From assembly GCF_051014445.1 (NCBI RefSeq), contig NC_135137.1:16245501-16309500 (forward strand): DNA of 64,000 bases, in the 5' to 3' direction. The translations under genes were made by a program, and so were the position numbers. Shown here in pieces: positions 1-12,722 of the stretch. Each line of letters starts with the position of its first letter. Position 1 is the stretch's first letter. Under the pieces are notes generated by a model, which was not told the DNA's origin, searched no databases, and was given only the letters and a program-made list of their open reading frames with translations. Source of the DNA: Colletes latitarsis (Eukaryota > Arthropoda > Insecta > Hymenoptera > Colletidae).

Positions 1-3000
1 ATGGCCAGATTCTGGGCTTTTTTTGGCTTGGATCACGTAGTAATGTGGTACCACACCGAAACAGTCGACTAAACCTGGTCTCGATCAATAATTTAGAGGA
101 TAGCGCATGTTAGGTCTAGGTTAGGCCTTGGATTTGCCCCCATCAGACTCATACTTTCGAATTCTTCACATACTTGTTGAACAGATCCTGGGTTATTTCC
201 GGTTTGGATCACGTAGTAATGTGGGACCACACTGAAACAGTCGATTAAACCTGGTCTCGATCTATATTTTAGAGGATAACGCATGTAAGGTCTGGGTTAG
301 GTCTGGGATTTGCCCTCTTCAGTCTCATACTTTCGCATTCTTCACATACTTCCTGAACAGATCCTGGGTTTTTTCTGGTTTGGATCATATAGTAGTGTGG
401 CATCACACTGAAACAGTCGCTTAAACATGGTTTTGATCAATATTATAGAGGATAACTCATGTTAGGTCTGACTTGGGTCTAGGATTTGCCCTCACCAGGC
501 TCATTCTTTCGTATATTTCTCGTACATGTTGGCCAGATCCTGGGCTCTTTCTGGTTTGGATCACATGATAATGTGGTACCACACTGAAAGAGACCATTAA
601 ACTTGGTTTCGATCAATATTTTAGAGGTTAACACATGTTAGGTCTATGTTAGGTCTGGGATTTGCACTCATCAGCTCATACTTTCGCATATTTCTCATTC
701 TTGTTGGCCAGATCCGGAGCTTTTTCTGGTTTGGATCGCGTGGTAATGTGGTATCACACTGAAACAGACCATTAAACCTGGTTTCGATCAATATTTTAGA
801 GGATAACGCATGTTAGGTCTGGATTAGGTCTGGGATTTGCTCTCATCAGGCTCATACATTCACATTTTCCGCATACTTGTTGGCCAGATCCGGAGCTTTT
901 TCTGGTTTGGATCGCGTGGTAATGAGGTATCACACTGAAACAGACCATTAAACCTGGTTTCGATAAATATTTTAGAGGTTAACACATGTTAGGTCTATGT
1001 TAGGTCTGGGATTTGCACTCATCAGGCTCATACTTTCGCATATTTCTGATACTTGATGGCCAGATTCTGGGCTTTTTTTGGTTTGGATCACGTAGAAATG
1101 TGGTACCACACTGAAACAGTCCATTAAATCTGGTTTCGATGAATATTTTAGTGGATAACGCATGTTAGGTCTACGTTAGGTCTGGGATTTGCTCTCATCA
1201 GGCTCATACATTCACATTTTCCGCATACTTGTTGGCCAGATCCGGAGCTTTTTCTGGTTTGGATCGCGTGGTAATGAGGTATCACACTGAAACAGACCAT
1301 TAAACCTGGTTTCGATAAATATTTTAGAGGATAACGCATGATAGGTCTGTGTTAGGACTAAGATTTGCCCTCATCAGGCTCATACTTTCGTATATTTCTC
1401 ATTCTTGTCGGCCAGATCCTGGGCTTTCACTGGTTTGGATCACGTAGTAATGTGGTACCACACTGAAAGGGACGATTAAACCTGGTTCCGATCAATATTC
1501 TTGAGGATGACGCATGCTAGGTCTACGTTAGGCCTGGGATTTGCTCCCATCAGACTCATACTTTCGCATATTACTCATACCTGATGGCCAGATACTGGGC
1601 TTTTTCTGGTTTGGATCACATAGTAATGTGGTACCACCCAGAAACAGTCGATTAAACCAGGTTTCGATCAATATTTTAGATGATAACGCATGTTAGGGCT
1701 AGGTTAGGTCTAGGTTTTGCCCTCATCAGGCTCATACTTTCGCATTTTTCGCATTCTTTGTTGACCAGATCCAGGGCTTCTTCTGGTTTGGATCACGTGG
1801 TAATGTGGTACCACACTGAAACAGTCAATTAAACCTAGTCTGGGTCAACATTTCAACGGATAACGCATGTTAGGTCTGGGTTAGGTCTGTGATTTGCCCT
1901 CAAGGGGCTCATACTTTCGCATATTTCTCATACTTGTTTGCCAGATCCTAGGCTTTTTCTGGTATGGATCACGTAGTAATGTGGGACCACACTGAAACAG
2001 TCGATTACACCTGGTTTCGATGAATATTTTAGAGGATAACGCATGTTAGGTCTAGGTTAAGTCTGGGATTTGCTCTCATCAGGCTGATACTTTCGTATAT
2101 TTCTCATTCTTGTTGGCCAGATCCTGGGCTTTCACTGGTTTGGATCACGTAGTAATGTGGTACCACACTCGAACAGATGATTGAACCTGGTTTCGATCAA
2201 TATTGTAGAGGATAACGCATGTTTGGTCTAGGTGAGGCCTTGGATTTTTCCCTCATCAGACTCATACTTTCGAATTCTTCACATACTTGTTGAACAGATC
2301 CTGGGTTTTTTCTGGTTTGGATCACGTAGTAATGTTGTACGACACTCAAACAGTCGAATAAACCTGGTTTCGATAAATATTTTAGAGGAGAACGCATGTT
2401 AGGTCTAGGTTAGGTCTGGGATTTGCTCTCATCAGGCTGATACGTTCGTATATTTCTCATTCTTGTTGGCCAGATCCTGGGCTTTCACTGGTTTGGACCA
2501 CGTAGTAATGTGGTACCACACTCAAACTGTCGATTAAACCTGGTTTCGATCAATATTATAGAGGATAACGCATGTTAGGTCTGGGTTAGGTCTAGGATTT
2601 GCCCTCATCAGGCTCATACTTTCGCATTTTTCGCATACTTTGTTGACCAGATCCTGGGCTTCTTCTGGTTTGGATCACGTGGTAATGTGGTACCACACTG
2701 AAACAGTCAATTAAACCTAGTCTGGGTCAACATTTCAAAGGATAACGCATGTTAGGTCTGGGTTAGGTCTGTGATTTGCCCTCATGAGGCTCATACTTTC
2801 GCATATTTCTTATACTTGTTTGCCAGATCCTGGGCTTTTTTTGGTTTGGATCACGTAGTAATGTGGTACCACACTGAAGCAGTCCACTAAACCTGGTTTC
2901 GATCAATATTTTAGAGGACAACGCATGTTAGGTCTGGGATTTGCTCGCATTAGGCTCATACATTCACATTTTCCGCATACTTGTTGGCCAGATCCCGGGC

Positions 3001-5801
3001 TTTTTCTGGTTTGGATCGCGTGGTAATGTGGTATCACACTGAAACAGTCCATTAAACCTGGTTTCGATAAATATTTTGGAGGATAACGCATGTTAGGTCT
3101 AGGTTACTTCTGGGATTTGCTCTCATCAGGCTGATACTTTCGTATATTTCTCATTCTTGTCGGCCAGATCCTGGGCTTTCACTGGCTTGGATCGCGTGGT
3201 AATGTGGTACCACACTCAAGCAGTCGATTAAACCTGGTTTCGATGAATATTTTAGAGGATAACGCATGTTAGGTCTAGGTAAGGTCTGGGATTTGCTCTC
3301 ATCAGGCTCATACTTTCGTATATTTCTCATTCTTGTTGGCCAGATCCTGGGCATTCACTGGTTTGGATCACGTAGTAATGTGGTACAACACTGAAACAGT
3401 CGATTAAACCTGGTCTCGATCAATATTTTAGAGGATAACGCATGTTAGGTCTAGGTTAGGCCTTGGATTTGCCCCCATTAGACTCATACTTTCGCACTCA
3501 ACACATACTTGTGGAACAGAACCTGGGTTTTTTCTGGTTTGGATCACGTGGTAATGTGGGACCACACTGAAACAGTCGATTAAACCTGGTCTCGATCTAT
3601 ATTTTAGAGGATAACGCATGTAAGGTCTGGGTTAGGTCTGGGATTTGCCCTCTTCAGTCTCATACTTTCGCATTCTTCACATACTTCTTGAACAGATCCT
3701 GGGTTTATTCTGGTTTGGATCATATAGTATTGTGGCATCACACTGAAACAGTCGCTTAAACATGGTTTTGATCAATATTATAGAGGATAACTCATGTTAG
3801 GTCTGACTTGGGTCTAGGATTTGCCCTCACCAGGCTCATTCTTTCGCATATTTCTCGTACATGTTGGCCAGATCCTGGGCTCTTTCTGGTTTGGATCACA
3901 TGATAATGCGGTACCACACTGAAAGAGACCATTAAACTTGGTTTCGATCAATATTTTTGAGGATAACGCATGTTAGGGCTAGGTTAGGCCTTGGATTTGC
4001 CCCCATCAGAATCGTACTTTCGAATTCTTCACATACTTGTTGAACAGAACCTGGGTTTTTTCTGGTTTGGATCACGTAGTAATGTGGTACCACACTCAAA
4101 CAGTCGATTACTCCTGGTTTCGATAAATATTTTCGAGGATAACGTATGCTAGGTCTACGTTAGGTGTGGGATTTGCTCGCATCAGGCTCATACTTTCGCA
4201 TATTTCTTATACTTGATGGTCAGATTCTGGTCTTTTTTTGGTATGGATCACGTAGTAATGTGGTACCACACCGAAACAGTCTATGAAACCTGGTTTCGAT
4301 GAATATTTTAGAGCATAACGCATGTCAGGTCTAGGTGAGGTCTTGGATTTACCCCCATCAGACTCATACTATCGAATTCTTCACATACTTGTTGAACAGA
4401 TCCTGGGTTTTTTCTGGTTTGGATCACGTAGTAATGTTGTACGACACTCACACAGTCGATTAAACCTGGTTTCGATAAATATTTTAGAGGATAACGCATG
4501 TTAGGTCTAGGTTAGACCTTGGATTTGCCCCCATCAGACTCATACTTTCGAATTCTTCACATACTTTGTTGACCAGATCCTGGGCTTCTTCTGGTTTGGA
4601 TCACGTGGTAATGTGGTACCACACTGAAACAGTCAATTATATCTAGTCTGGGTCAACATTTCAAAGGATAACGCATGTTAGGTCTGGGTTAGGTCTGTGA
4701 TTTGCCCTCATGAGGCTCATACTTTCGCATATTTCTTATACTTGTTTGCCAGATCCTGGGCTTTTTTTGGTTTGGATGACGTAGTAATGTGATACCACAT
4801 TGAAGCAGTCCACTAAACCTGGTTTCGATCAATATTTTAGAGGACAACGCATGTTAGGTCTATGTTAGGTCTGCGATTTGCTCTCATCAGGCTCATACTT
4901 TCGTATATTTCTCATTCTTGTTGGCCAGATCCTGGGCATTCACTGGTTTGGATCACGTAGTAATGTGGTACAACACTGAAACAGTCGATTAAACCTGGTT
5001 TCGATCAATATTATAGAGGATAGCGCATGTTAGGTCTAGGTGAGGCCTTGGATTTTTCCCCCATCAGACTCATACTTTCGAATTCTTCACATACTTGTTG
5101 AACAAATCCTGGGTTTTTTCTGGTTTGGATCACGTAGTAATGTCGTACGACACTCAAACAGTGGATTAAACCTGGTTTCGATAAATATTTTAGAGGATAA
5201 CGCATGTTAGGTCTAGGTTAGGTCTGGGATTTGCTCTCATCAGGCTCATACTTTCGCATATTTCTCATTCTTGTTGACCAGATCCTAGGCTTTCAATGGT
5301 TTGGATCACGTAGTAATCTGGTACCACACTCAAACAGTCGATTAAACCTGGTCTCCATAAATATTTTAGAGGATAACGCTTGTTAGGTCTGGGTTAGGTC
5401 TAGGATTTGCCCTCATCAGGCTCATACTTTCGCATTTTTCGCATTCTTTGTTGACCAGATCCAGGGCTTCTTCTGGTTTGGATCACGTGGTAATGTGGTA
5501 CCACACTGAAACAGTCAATTAAACCTAGTCTGGGTCAACATTTCAAAGGATAACGCATGTTAGGTCTGGGTTAGGTCTGTGATTTGCCCTCAAGAGGCTC
5601 ATACTTTCGCATATTTCTCATACTTGTTTGCCAGATCCTAGGCTTTTTCTGGTATGGATCACGTAGTAATGTGGGACCACACTGAAACAGTCGATTAAAC
5701 CTGGTCTCGATCAATATTTTAGAGGATAACGCATGTAAGGTCTGGGTTAGGTCTGGGATTTGCACTCATCAGCTCATACTTTCGCATATTTCTCATACTT
5801 G
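1..5801. repeat. 33-monomer higher-order repeat unit, copy 1 (5,801 bp)
   Basis: Base 1 onward is repeated from base 5,802 onward: the diagnostic points at 93, 972 and 1,148 recur at 5,894, 6,773 and 6,949, always 5,801 bp later. The offset corresponds to about 33 monomers of 176 bp. Individual monomers inside the unit differ clearly from each other, while equivalent monomers in the two copies look identical. That is the defining property of a higher-order repeat. The left edge is the window edge, so the true unit boundary may lie upstream. One monomer near 2,920-2,945 is of the contracted 165-bp class. Confidence 0.9.
726..790. repeat. Direct CTGGTTTSGATC pair flanking the palindrome (example)
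   Basis: Within one monomer, CTGGTTTGGATC (726) and CTGGTTTCGATCA (778) are nearly the same sequence, 52 bp apart, and the palindrome (here the imperfect GTGGTATCAC at 748) lies between them. The 52-bp spacing is close to five turns of B-DNA, so both copies would face the same side of the helix. The pair is intact in type-1 monomers and lost in type-2 monomers, where the second copy is CTAGTCTGGGTCAA. It could reflect an ancient internal duplication or paired protein-binding sites. Confidence 0.7.
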
Positions 5802-7509
5802 ATGGCCAGATTCTGGGCTTTTTTTGGCTTGGATCACGTAGTAATGTGGTACCACACCGAAACAGTCGACTAAACCTGGTCTCGATCAATAATTTAGAGG
5901 ATAGCGCATGTTAGGTCTAGGTTAGGCCTTGGATTTGCCCCCATCAGACTCATACTTTCGAATTCTTCACATACTTGTTGAACAGATCCTGGGTTATTTC
6001 CGGTTTGGATCACGTAGTAATGTGGGACCACACTGAAACAGTCGATTAAACCTGGTCTCGATCTATATTTTAGAGGATAACGCATGTAAGGTCTGGGTTA
6101 GGTCTGGGATTTGCCCTCTTCAGTCTCATACTTTCGCATTCTTCACATACTTCCTGAACAGATCCTGGGTTTTTTCTGGTTTGGATCATATAGTAGTGTG
6201 GCATCACACTGAAACAGTCGCTTAAACATGGTTTTGATCAATATTATAGAGGATAACTCATGTTAGGTCTGACTTGGGTCTAGGATTTGCCCTCACCAGG
6301 CTCATTCTTTCGTATATTTCTCGTACATGTTGGCCAGATCCTGGGCTCTTTCTGGTTTGGATCACATGATAATGTGGTACCACACTGAAAGAGACCATTA
6401 AACTTGGTTTCGATCAATATTTTAGAGGTTAACACATGTTAGGTCTATGTTAGGTCTGGGATTTGCACTCATCAGCTCATACTTTCGCATATTTCTCATT
6501 CTTGTTGGCCAGATCCGGAGCTTTTTCTGGTTTGGATCGCGTGGTAATGTGGTATCACACTGAAACAGACCATTAAACCTGGTTTCGATCAATATTTTAG
6601 AGGATAACGCATGTTAGGTCTGGATTAGGTCTGGGATTTGCTCTCATCAGGCTCATACATTCACATTTTCCGCATACTTGTTGGCCAGATCCGGAGCTTT
6701 TTCTGGTTTGGATCGCGTGGTAATGAGGTATCACACTGAAACAGACCATTAAACCTGGTTTCGATAAATATTTTAGAGGTTAACACATGTTAGGTCTATG
6801 TTAGGTCTGGGATTTGCACTCATCAGGCTCATACTTTCGCATATTTCTGATACTTGATGGCCAGATTCTGGGCTTTTTTTGGTTTGGATCACGTAGAAAT
6901 GTGGTACCACACTGAAACAGTCCATTAAATCTGGTTTCGATGAATATTTTAGTGGATAACGCATGTTAGGTCTACGTTAGGTCTGGGATTTGCTCTCATC
7001 AGGCTCATACATTCACATTTTCCGCATACTTGTTGGCCAGATCCGGAGCTTTTTCTGGTTTGGATCGCGTGGTAATGAGGTATCACACTGAAACAGACCA
7101 TTAAACCTGGTTTCGATAAATATTTTAGAGGATAACGCATGATAGGTCTGTGTTAGGACTAAGATTTGCCCTCATCAGGCTCATACTTTCGTATATTTCT
7201 CATTCTTGTCGGCCAGATCCTGGGCTTTCACTGGTTTGGATCACGTAGTAATGTGGTACCACACTGAAAGGGACGATTAAACCTGGTTCCGATCAATATT
7301 CTTGAGGATGACGCATGCTAGGTCTACGTTAGGCCTGGGATTTGCTCCCATCAGACTCATACTTTCGCATATTACTCATACCTGATGGCCAGATACTGGG
7401 CTTTTTCTGGTTTGGATCACATAGTAATGTGGTACCACCCAGAAACAGTCGATTAAACCAGGTTTCGATCAATATTTTAGATGATAACGCATGTTAGGGC
7501 TAGGTTAGG
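5802..7509. repeat. 33-monomer higher-order repeat, partial copy 2 (~1.7 kb)
   Basis: This stretch repeats 1-1,708 with no difference that I could find by eye, including rare markers such as GATAGCGCATG, the unusual AGGTTAACACATG and GAGGATGACGCATGC. Identity stops sharply: after the shared TTAGGGCTAGGTTAGG, copy 1 reads TCTAGGTTTTGC and this copy reads CCTGGAATTTGC (about 7,510). The break marks either a recombination point between out-of-register units or an assembly join. Confidence 0.88.
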
Positions 7510-7652
7510 CCTGGAATTTGCCCCCATCAGACTCATAGTTTCGCATTTTTCACTTACTTGTCGAACAGATCCTGGGATTTTTCTGCTTTGGATCACGTAG
7601 TAATGTGGTACCACACTGAAACTGTCCATTAAACCTGGTTTCGATAAATATT

Positions 7653-7828
7653 TTAGAGGAGAAAGCATGTTAGGTCTGGGATTGGTCTAGGATTTGCCCT
7701 CATCAGGCTCATACTTTCGCTTATTTCTCTTACTTGACGGCCAGATTCTGGGCTTTTTCTGGTTTGGATCACGTAGTAATGTGGTACCACACTCAAACAG
7801 CCTATGAAACCAGGTTTCGATGAATATT
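7653..7828. repeat. Representative 176-bp monomer
   Basis: This is one full period, framed by the equivalent point of the next monomer at 7,829. Reading along the plus strand it holds, in order: the end of an AATATTTTAGAGG-like tract with AAGCATG; the TTAGG-containing segment; ATTTGCCCTCATCAGGCTCAT; the CATACTTTCGC segment; a TTCTGGGCTTTTTCTGGTTTGGATCACGTAG segment; the palindrome GTGGTACCAC; ACTCAAACAG; and the CAGGTTTCGATGAATATTTTAG segment leading into the next copy. The phase chosen is arbitrary. Monomers differ from each other mainly by substitutions at recurring positions, not by random scatter, which fits exchange among a limited pool of variants. Confidence 0.92.
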
Positions 7829-8021
7829 TTAGAGGATAACGCATGTTAGGTCTAGGTTAGGCCTTGGATTTGCCCACATCAGACTCATACTTTCGAATTC
7901 TGCACATACTTGTTGAAGAGATCCTGGGTTTTTTCTGGTTTGGATCACGTAGTAATGTTGTACGACACTCAAACAGTCGATTAAACCTGGTTTCGATAAA
8001 TATTTTAGGGGATAACGCATG

Positions 8022-8043
8022 TTAGGTCTAGGTTAGGTCTGGG
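8022..8043. repeat. Internal 11-bp tandem pair TTAGGTCTRGG (example)
   Basis: TTAGGTCTAGG is followed directly by TTAGGTCTGGG. The pair, with small variations such as GGTTAGGCCTTGG, is present in most monomers of the window. Loss of one unit produces the 165-bp monomers. It is the smallest tandem level in this layered array and the main source of monomer length change. Confidence 0.85.
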
Positions 8044-8930
8044 ATTTGCTCTCATCAGGCTCATACTTTCGCATGTTTCTCATTCTTGTTGGCCAGATCC
8101 TAGGCTTTCAATCGTTTGGATCACGTAGTAATCTGGTACCACACTGAAACAGTCAATTCAACCTGGTCTCGATAAATATTTTAGAGGACAACGCATGTTA
8201 GGTCTGGGTTAGGTCTAGGATTTGCCGTCATCAGGCTCATACTTTTGCATTCTTCACATACTTGTCGGACAGATCCTGGGATTTTTCTGCTTTGGATCAC
8301 GTGGTAATGTGGTACCACACTGAAAGAGACGATTAAATCTGCTTCCGATCAATATTATTGAGGATAACGCATGCTAGGTCTACGTTATGTGTGGGATTTG
8401 CTCGCATCAGGCTCATTCTTTCGCATATTTCTCATACTTGATGGCCAGATTCTGGGCTTTCACTGGTTTGGATCACGTAGTAATGTGGTACCACACTGAA
8501 ACAGTCGACTAGACCTGGTCTCGATCTATATTTTAGAGGATAACGCATGTTAGGTCTATGTTAGGTCTGGGCTTTGCACTCACCAGGCTCATACTTTCGC
8601 ATATCTCTCATACTTGATGGCCAGATACTGGGCTTTTTCTGGTTTGGATCACGTAGTAATGTGGTACCACACTCAAACAGTCGATGAAACCTGGTTTCGA
8701 TGAATATTTTAGAGGATAACGCATGTTTGGTCTAGGTTAGGTCTGGGATTTGCTCTCATCAGGCTCATACTTTCGCATGTTTCTCATTCTTGTTGGCCAG
8801 ATCCTAGGCTTTCAATCGTTTGGATCACGTAGTAATCTGGTACCACACTGAAACAGTCAATTCAACCAGGTCTCGATAAATATTTTAGAGGATAACGCAT
8901 GTTAGGTCTGGGTTAGGTCTAGGATTTGCC
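8031..8930. repeat. Four-monomer (704-bp) local duplication
   Basis: About one monomer beginning near 8,031 is repeated near 8,735. Both copies carry the rare variants GCATGTTTCTCATTC (8,071 and 8,775), CCTAGGCTTTCAATCG and GTAGTAATCTGGTACC. The offset is 704 bp, four monomers. The copies are nearly identical, differing for example at CAACCTGG against CAACCAGG. The three intervening monomers are different, so this is either a short higher-order unit with only one retained partner or a conversion event between nearby monomers. Confidence 0.75.
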
Positions 8931-10405
8931 CTCATCAGGCTCACACTTTCGCATTTTTCGCATACTTTGTTGACCAGATCCTGGGCTTCTTCTGGTGTGG
9001 ATCACGTGGTAATGTGGTACCACACTGAAACAGTCAATTAAACCTAGTCTGGGTCAACATTTCAAAGGATAACGCATGTTAGGTCTGGGTTAGGTCTGTG
9101 ATTTGCCCTCATGAGGCTTATACTTTCGCATATTTCCCATACTTGTTTGCCAGATCCTGGGTTTTTTTCTGGTTTGGATCACGTAGTAATGTGGGTCCAC
9201 ACTGCGGCAGTCGATTAAACCTGGTCTCGATCAATATTTTTGAGGATAACGCATGTTAGGTCTAGGTTAGGCCTTGGATTTGCTCCCATTAGACTCATAC
9301 TTTCGCATTCAACACATACTTCTTGAACAGATCCTGGGTTTTTTCTGGTTTGGATCACATAGTAATGTGGTACCACCCAGAAACAGTCGATTAAACCAGG
9401 TTTCGATCAATATTTTAGATGATAACGCATGTTCGGGCTAGGTTAGGCCTGGGATTTGCCTTCATCAGACTCATACTTTCGCAATCTTCACATACTTGTT
9501 GAGCAGATCCTGGGTTTTTTCTGCTTTGGATCACGTACTAATGTGGTGCCACACTGAAACAGTCAATTAAACCTAGTCCGAGTCAACATTTCAAAGGATA
9601 ACGCATGTTAGGTCTAGGTTAGGCCTTGGATTTGCCCTCATCAGACTCATACTTTCGCATTCCTCACATACTTGTTGAACAGATCCCGGGTTTCTTCTGG
9701 TTTGGGTCATGTGGTAAAGTGGTAACACACTGAAACAGACCATTAAACCTGGTTTCGATCAATATTTTAGAGGATAACGCATGTTAGGTCTATGTTAGGT
9801 CTGGGATTCGCTCTCATCAGGCTCATACTTTCGCATATTTCTCATACTTGATGGCCAGATTCTGGGCTTTTTTTGGTTTGGATCACGTATTAATGTGATA
9901 CCACATGGAAACAGTCCATTAAACCTGGTTTCGGTCAATATTTTACAGGATAACGCATGTTAGGTCTATGTTAGGTCTAGGATTTGCCCTGATGAGGCTA
10001 ATACTTTCGCATATTTCTCGTACTTGTTGGCCAGATCCTGGGCTTTTACTGGTTTGGATCACGTAGTAATGTGGTACCACACTGATACAGTTCATTAAAC
10101 CTGGTTTCGATCAATGTTTTAGAGGATAACGCATGTTAGGTCTAGGTTAGGCCTTGGATTTGCCTTCATCAGTCTCATACTTCCTCATTCTTCACATACT
10201 TCTTCAAGAGATCCTGGGTTTTTTCTGGTTTGGATCACATACTAGTGTGGTACCACACTGAAACAGTCGACTAAACATGGTTTTGATCAATATTTTAGAG
10301 GATAACACATATTAGGTCTAGGTTCGGTCTGGTATTTGCACTCATCAGGCTCATACTTTCGCATATTTCTCATACTTGATGGCCAGATTCTGGGCCTTTT
10401 TTGGT

Positions 10406-10757
10406 TTCGATCACGTAGTAATGCGGTACCACACTGAAACAGTCCATTAAACCTGGTTTCGATCAATATTATTGAGGATACCGCAAGTTAGGTCTAGGTT
10501 AGGTCTGGGATTTGCGCTCATCAGTTTCATACTTTCGCATATTTCTGATACTTGATGGCCAGATTCTGGTCTTTTTCTGGTTTCGATCACGTAGTAATGC
10601 GGTACCACACTGAAACAGTCCATTAAACCTGGTTTCGATCAATATTATTGAGGATACCGCAAGTTAGGTCTAGGTTAGGTCTGGGATTTGCTCTCATCAG
10701 GCTCATACTTTCGCATATTTCTCATACTTGATGGCCAGATTCTGGGCCTTTTTTGGT
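10406..10757. repeat. Tandem single-monomer duplication
   Basis: Two adjacent monomers share the rare run TTCGATCACGTAGTAATGCG followed by GAGGATACCGCAAGTTAGG at exactly 176 bp spacing (10,406 and 10,582). They differ by only a few bases over most of their length, much less than average neighbours in this array. This looks like a recent one-monomer duplication, the smallest step of array growth seen here. Confidence 0.75.
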
Positions 10758-12557
10758 TTCGATCACGTAGAAATGCGGTACCACACTGAAACAGACCATT
10801 AAACCTGGCTTCGATCAATATTTCTGAGGATAACGCATGTTAGGACTAGGTTAGGTCAGGGATTTGCACTCATCAGGCTCATAATTTCGCATATTTCTCA
10901 TACTTGATGGCCGGATTCTGGACTTTTTTTGGTTTGGATCACGTAGTAATGTGGTACCACACTGAAACAGTCCATTAAACCTGGTTTCGATCAATATTTT
11001 AGAGGATAACGCATGGTTGGTCTATGTTAGGTCTGGGATTTGCTTTCATCAGGCTCATACTTTCGCATATTTCTCATACTTGATCACCAGATTCTGGGCT
11101 TTTTCTGGTTTGGATCACGTAGTAATGTGGTACCACACTGAAGCAGTCAATTCAACCTGGTCTCGATAAATATTTTAGAGGATAACGCATGTTAGGTCTA
11201 GATTAGGCCTCGGATTTGCTCTCATCAGACTCATACTTTCGCATTCTTCAGATACTTGTTGAACAGATCCCGGGTTTTTTCTGGTTTGGGTCACGTGGTA
11301 TTGTGTTGCCACACTGAAACAGACCATTAAACCAGGTTTCGATCAATATTATTGGGGATACCGCAAGTTAGGTCTAGGTTAGGTCAGGGATTTGCACTCA
11401 TCAGGCTCATACTTTCGCATATTTCTCATACTTGATGGCCAGATTCTGGGCCTTTTCTGGTTTCGATCACGTAGTAATGCGGTACCGCACTGAAACTGTC
11501 CATTAAACCTGATTTCGATCAATGTTTTAGAGGATAACGCATGTTAGGTCTAGGTTAGGCCTTGGATTTGCCCTCATCAGACACATGCTTTCGCAATCTT
11601 CACATACTTGTTGCACAGATCCCGGGTTTTTTCTGGTTTGGGTCACGTGGTAATGTGTCACCACACTGAAACAGACCATTAAACCTGGTTTCGATCAATA
11701 TTATTAAGGATAGCGCATGTTAGGTCTAGGTTAGGTCAGGGATTTGGCACTCATCAGGCTCATACTTTCGCATATTTCTCATACTTGATGGCCAGATTCT
11801 GGGCGTTTTATGGTTGGGATCACGTAGTAATGTGGTACCACACTGAAACAGTCCATTAAACCTGGTTTCAATCAATATTTCTGAGGATAACGCATGTTAT
11901 GTCTAGGTTAGGTCTGTGATTTGCTCTCATCAGGCTCATACTTTCACATATTTCTGATACTTGATGGCCAGATTCTGGTCTTTTTCTGGTTTCGATCACG
12001 TAGTAATGAGGTACCACACTGAAACAGTCCATTGAACCTGATTTCGATCAATGTTTTAGTGGATAACGCATGTTAGGTCTAGGTTAGGCCTTGGATTTGC
12101 TCACATCAGGCTCATACTTTCGCATATTTTTCATACTCGATGGCCAGATTCTGGGCTTTTTTTGGATTGGATCACGTAGTAATGTGGTACCACACAGAAA
12201 CAGTGCATTTAACCTGGTTTCGATCAATATCTTAGAGGATAGCGCATGTTAGGTCTGAGTTGGGTCTAGGATTTGCCCTCGTCAGGCTCATACTTTCGCA
12301 TATTTCTCTTTCTTGTTAGCCAGATCCTTTGCTTTTCTGGTTTGGATCACATAGAAATGTGGTCCCACACTGAAACAGACCATTAAACCTGGTTTCGATC
12401 AATATTTTAGAGGATAACGCATTTTAGGTCTATGTTAGGTCTGGGATTTGCTCTCATCAGGCTCATACTTTCGCATATTTCTCATACTTGATGGCCAGAT
12501 TCTGGGCTTTTCTACGTTTGGATCACGCAGTAATGTGGTACCACACTGAAACAGTCC

Positions 12558-12722
12558 ATTAAACCTGGTTTCGATCAATATTTTAGAGGATGGCGCATGG
12601 TAGGTCTGGGATTTGCTTTCATCAGGCTCATACTTTAGCATATTTCTCATACTTGATGGCCAGATTCTGGGCCTTTTCTGGTTTCGATCACGTAGTAATG
12701 CGGTACCACCCTGAAACAGTCC
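12558..12722. repeat. Contracted 165-bp monomer class (one 11-mer lost)
   Basis: Equivalent points (ATTAAACCTGG) fall at 12,558 and 12,723, 165 bp apart instead of 176. The difference is one 11-bp unit: the usual TTAGGTCTRGG pair is reduced to a single TAGGTCTGGG after GCGCATGG. The same contracted class is visible near 2,930, 12,940, 13,810, 22,250, 23,110, 23,455, 25,025, 27,110, 28,330, 28,675, 30,775, 33,040 and 34,085, so it is an inherited variant, concentrated in block B. Because 165 is divisible by three, reading frames continue through these monomers, which explains the unusually long open frames of about 100 codons there. Confidence 0.88.

Larger units (their letters stand above)
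1..9600. repeat. Satellite block A (left block)
   Basis: Monomers here commonly carry GATGGCCAGATTCTGGGC or TTGTTGAACAGATCCTGGG, and mostly the 'CCTGGTTTCGATCAATATTT' form of the segment after the palindrome. A minority carry the alternative 'CCTAGTCTGGGTCAACATTT' form (first near 1,833). The block contains the 33-monomer higher-order unit described separately. An internal 19-monomer echo is visible at an offset of about 3,335 bp (for example 481 against 3,816). The right edge is gradual: by about 9,660-9,790 monomers show the GTTTGGGTCA and CCCGGGTTT traits typical of block B, so the boundary is only approximate. Confidence 0.7.

Noticed and set aside
93..284. Many 62-71-codon minus-strand open frames with the same protein pattern (for example 93-284, 972-1,163, 15,190-15,381, 60,466-60,654)
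   Set aside because: They are the satellite monomer read in one frame. They repeat every 176 bp, overlap their neighbours by a few bases and differ by substitutions with no sign of codon constraint. The frame breaks because 176 is not a multiple of three. No domain or signal is recognisable.
4322..4504. Single plus-strand open frame of 60 codons
   Set aside because: It lies entirely inside a satellite monomer and opposite one of the minus-strand frames. It is an accidental loss of stop codons in one variant monomer.
8022..8043. Interstitial telomeric repeat (TTAGG)n of arthropod type
   Set aside because: TTAGG occurs twice per monomer but is separated by TCTRGG, giving an 11-bp unit with no run of perfect TTAGG. 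A telomeric origin cannot be excluded but is not supported, and I did not use it to assign the organism.
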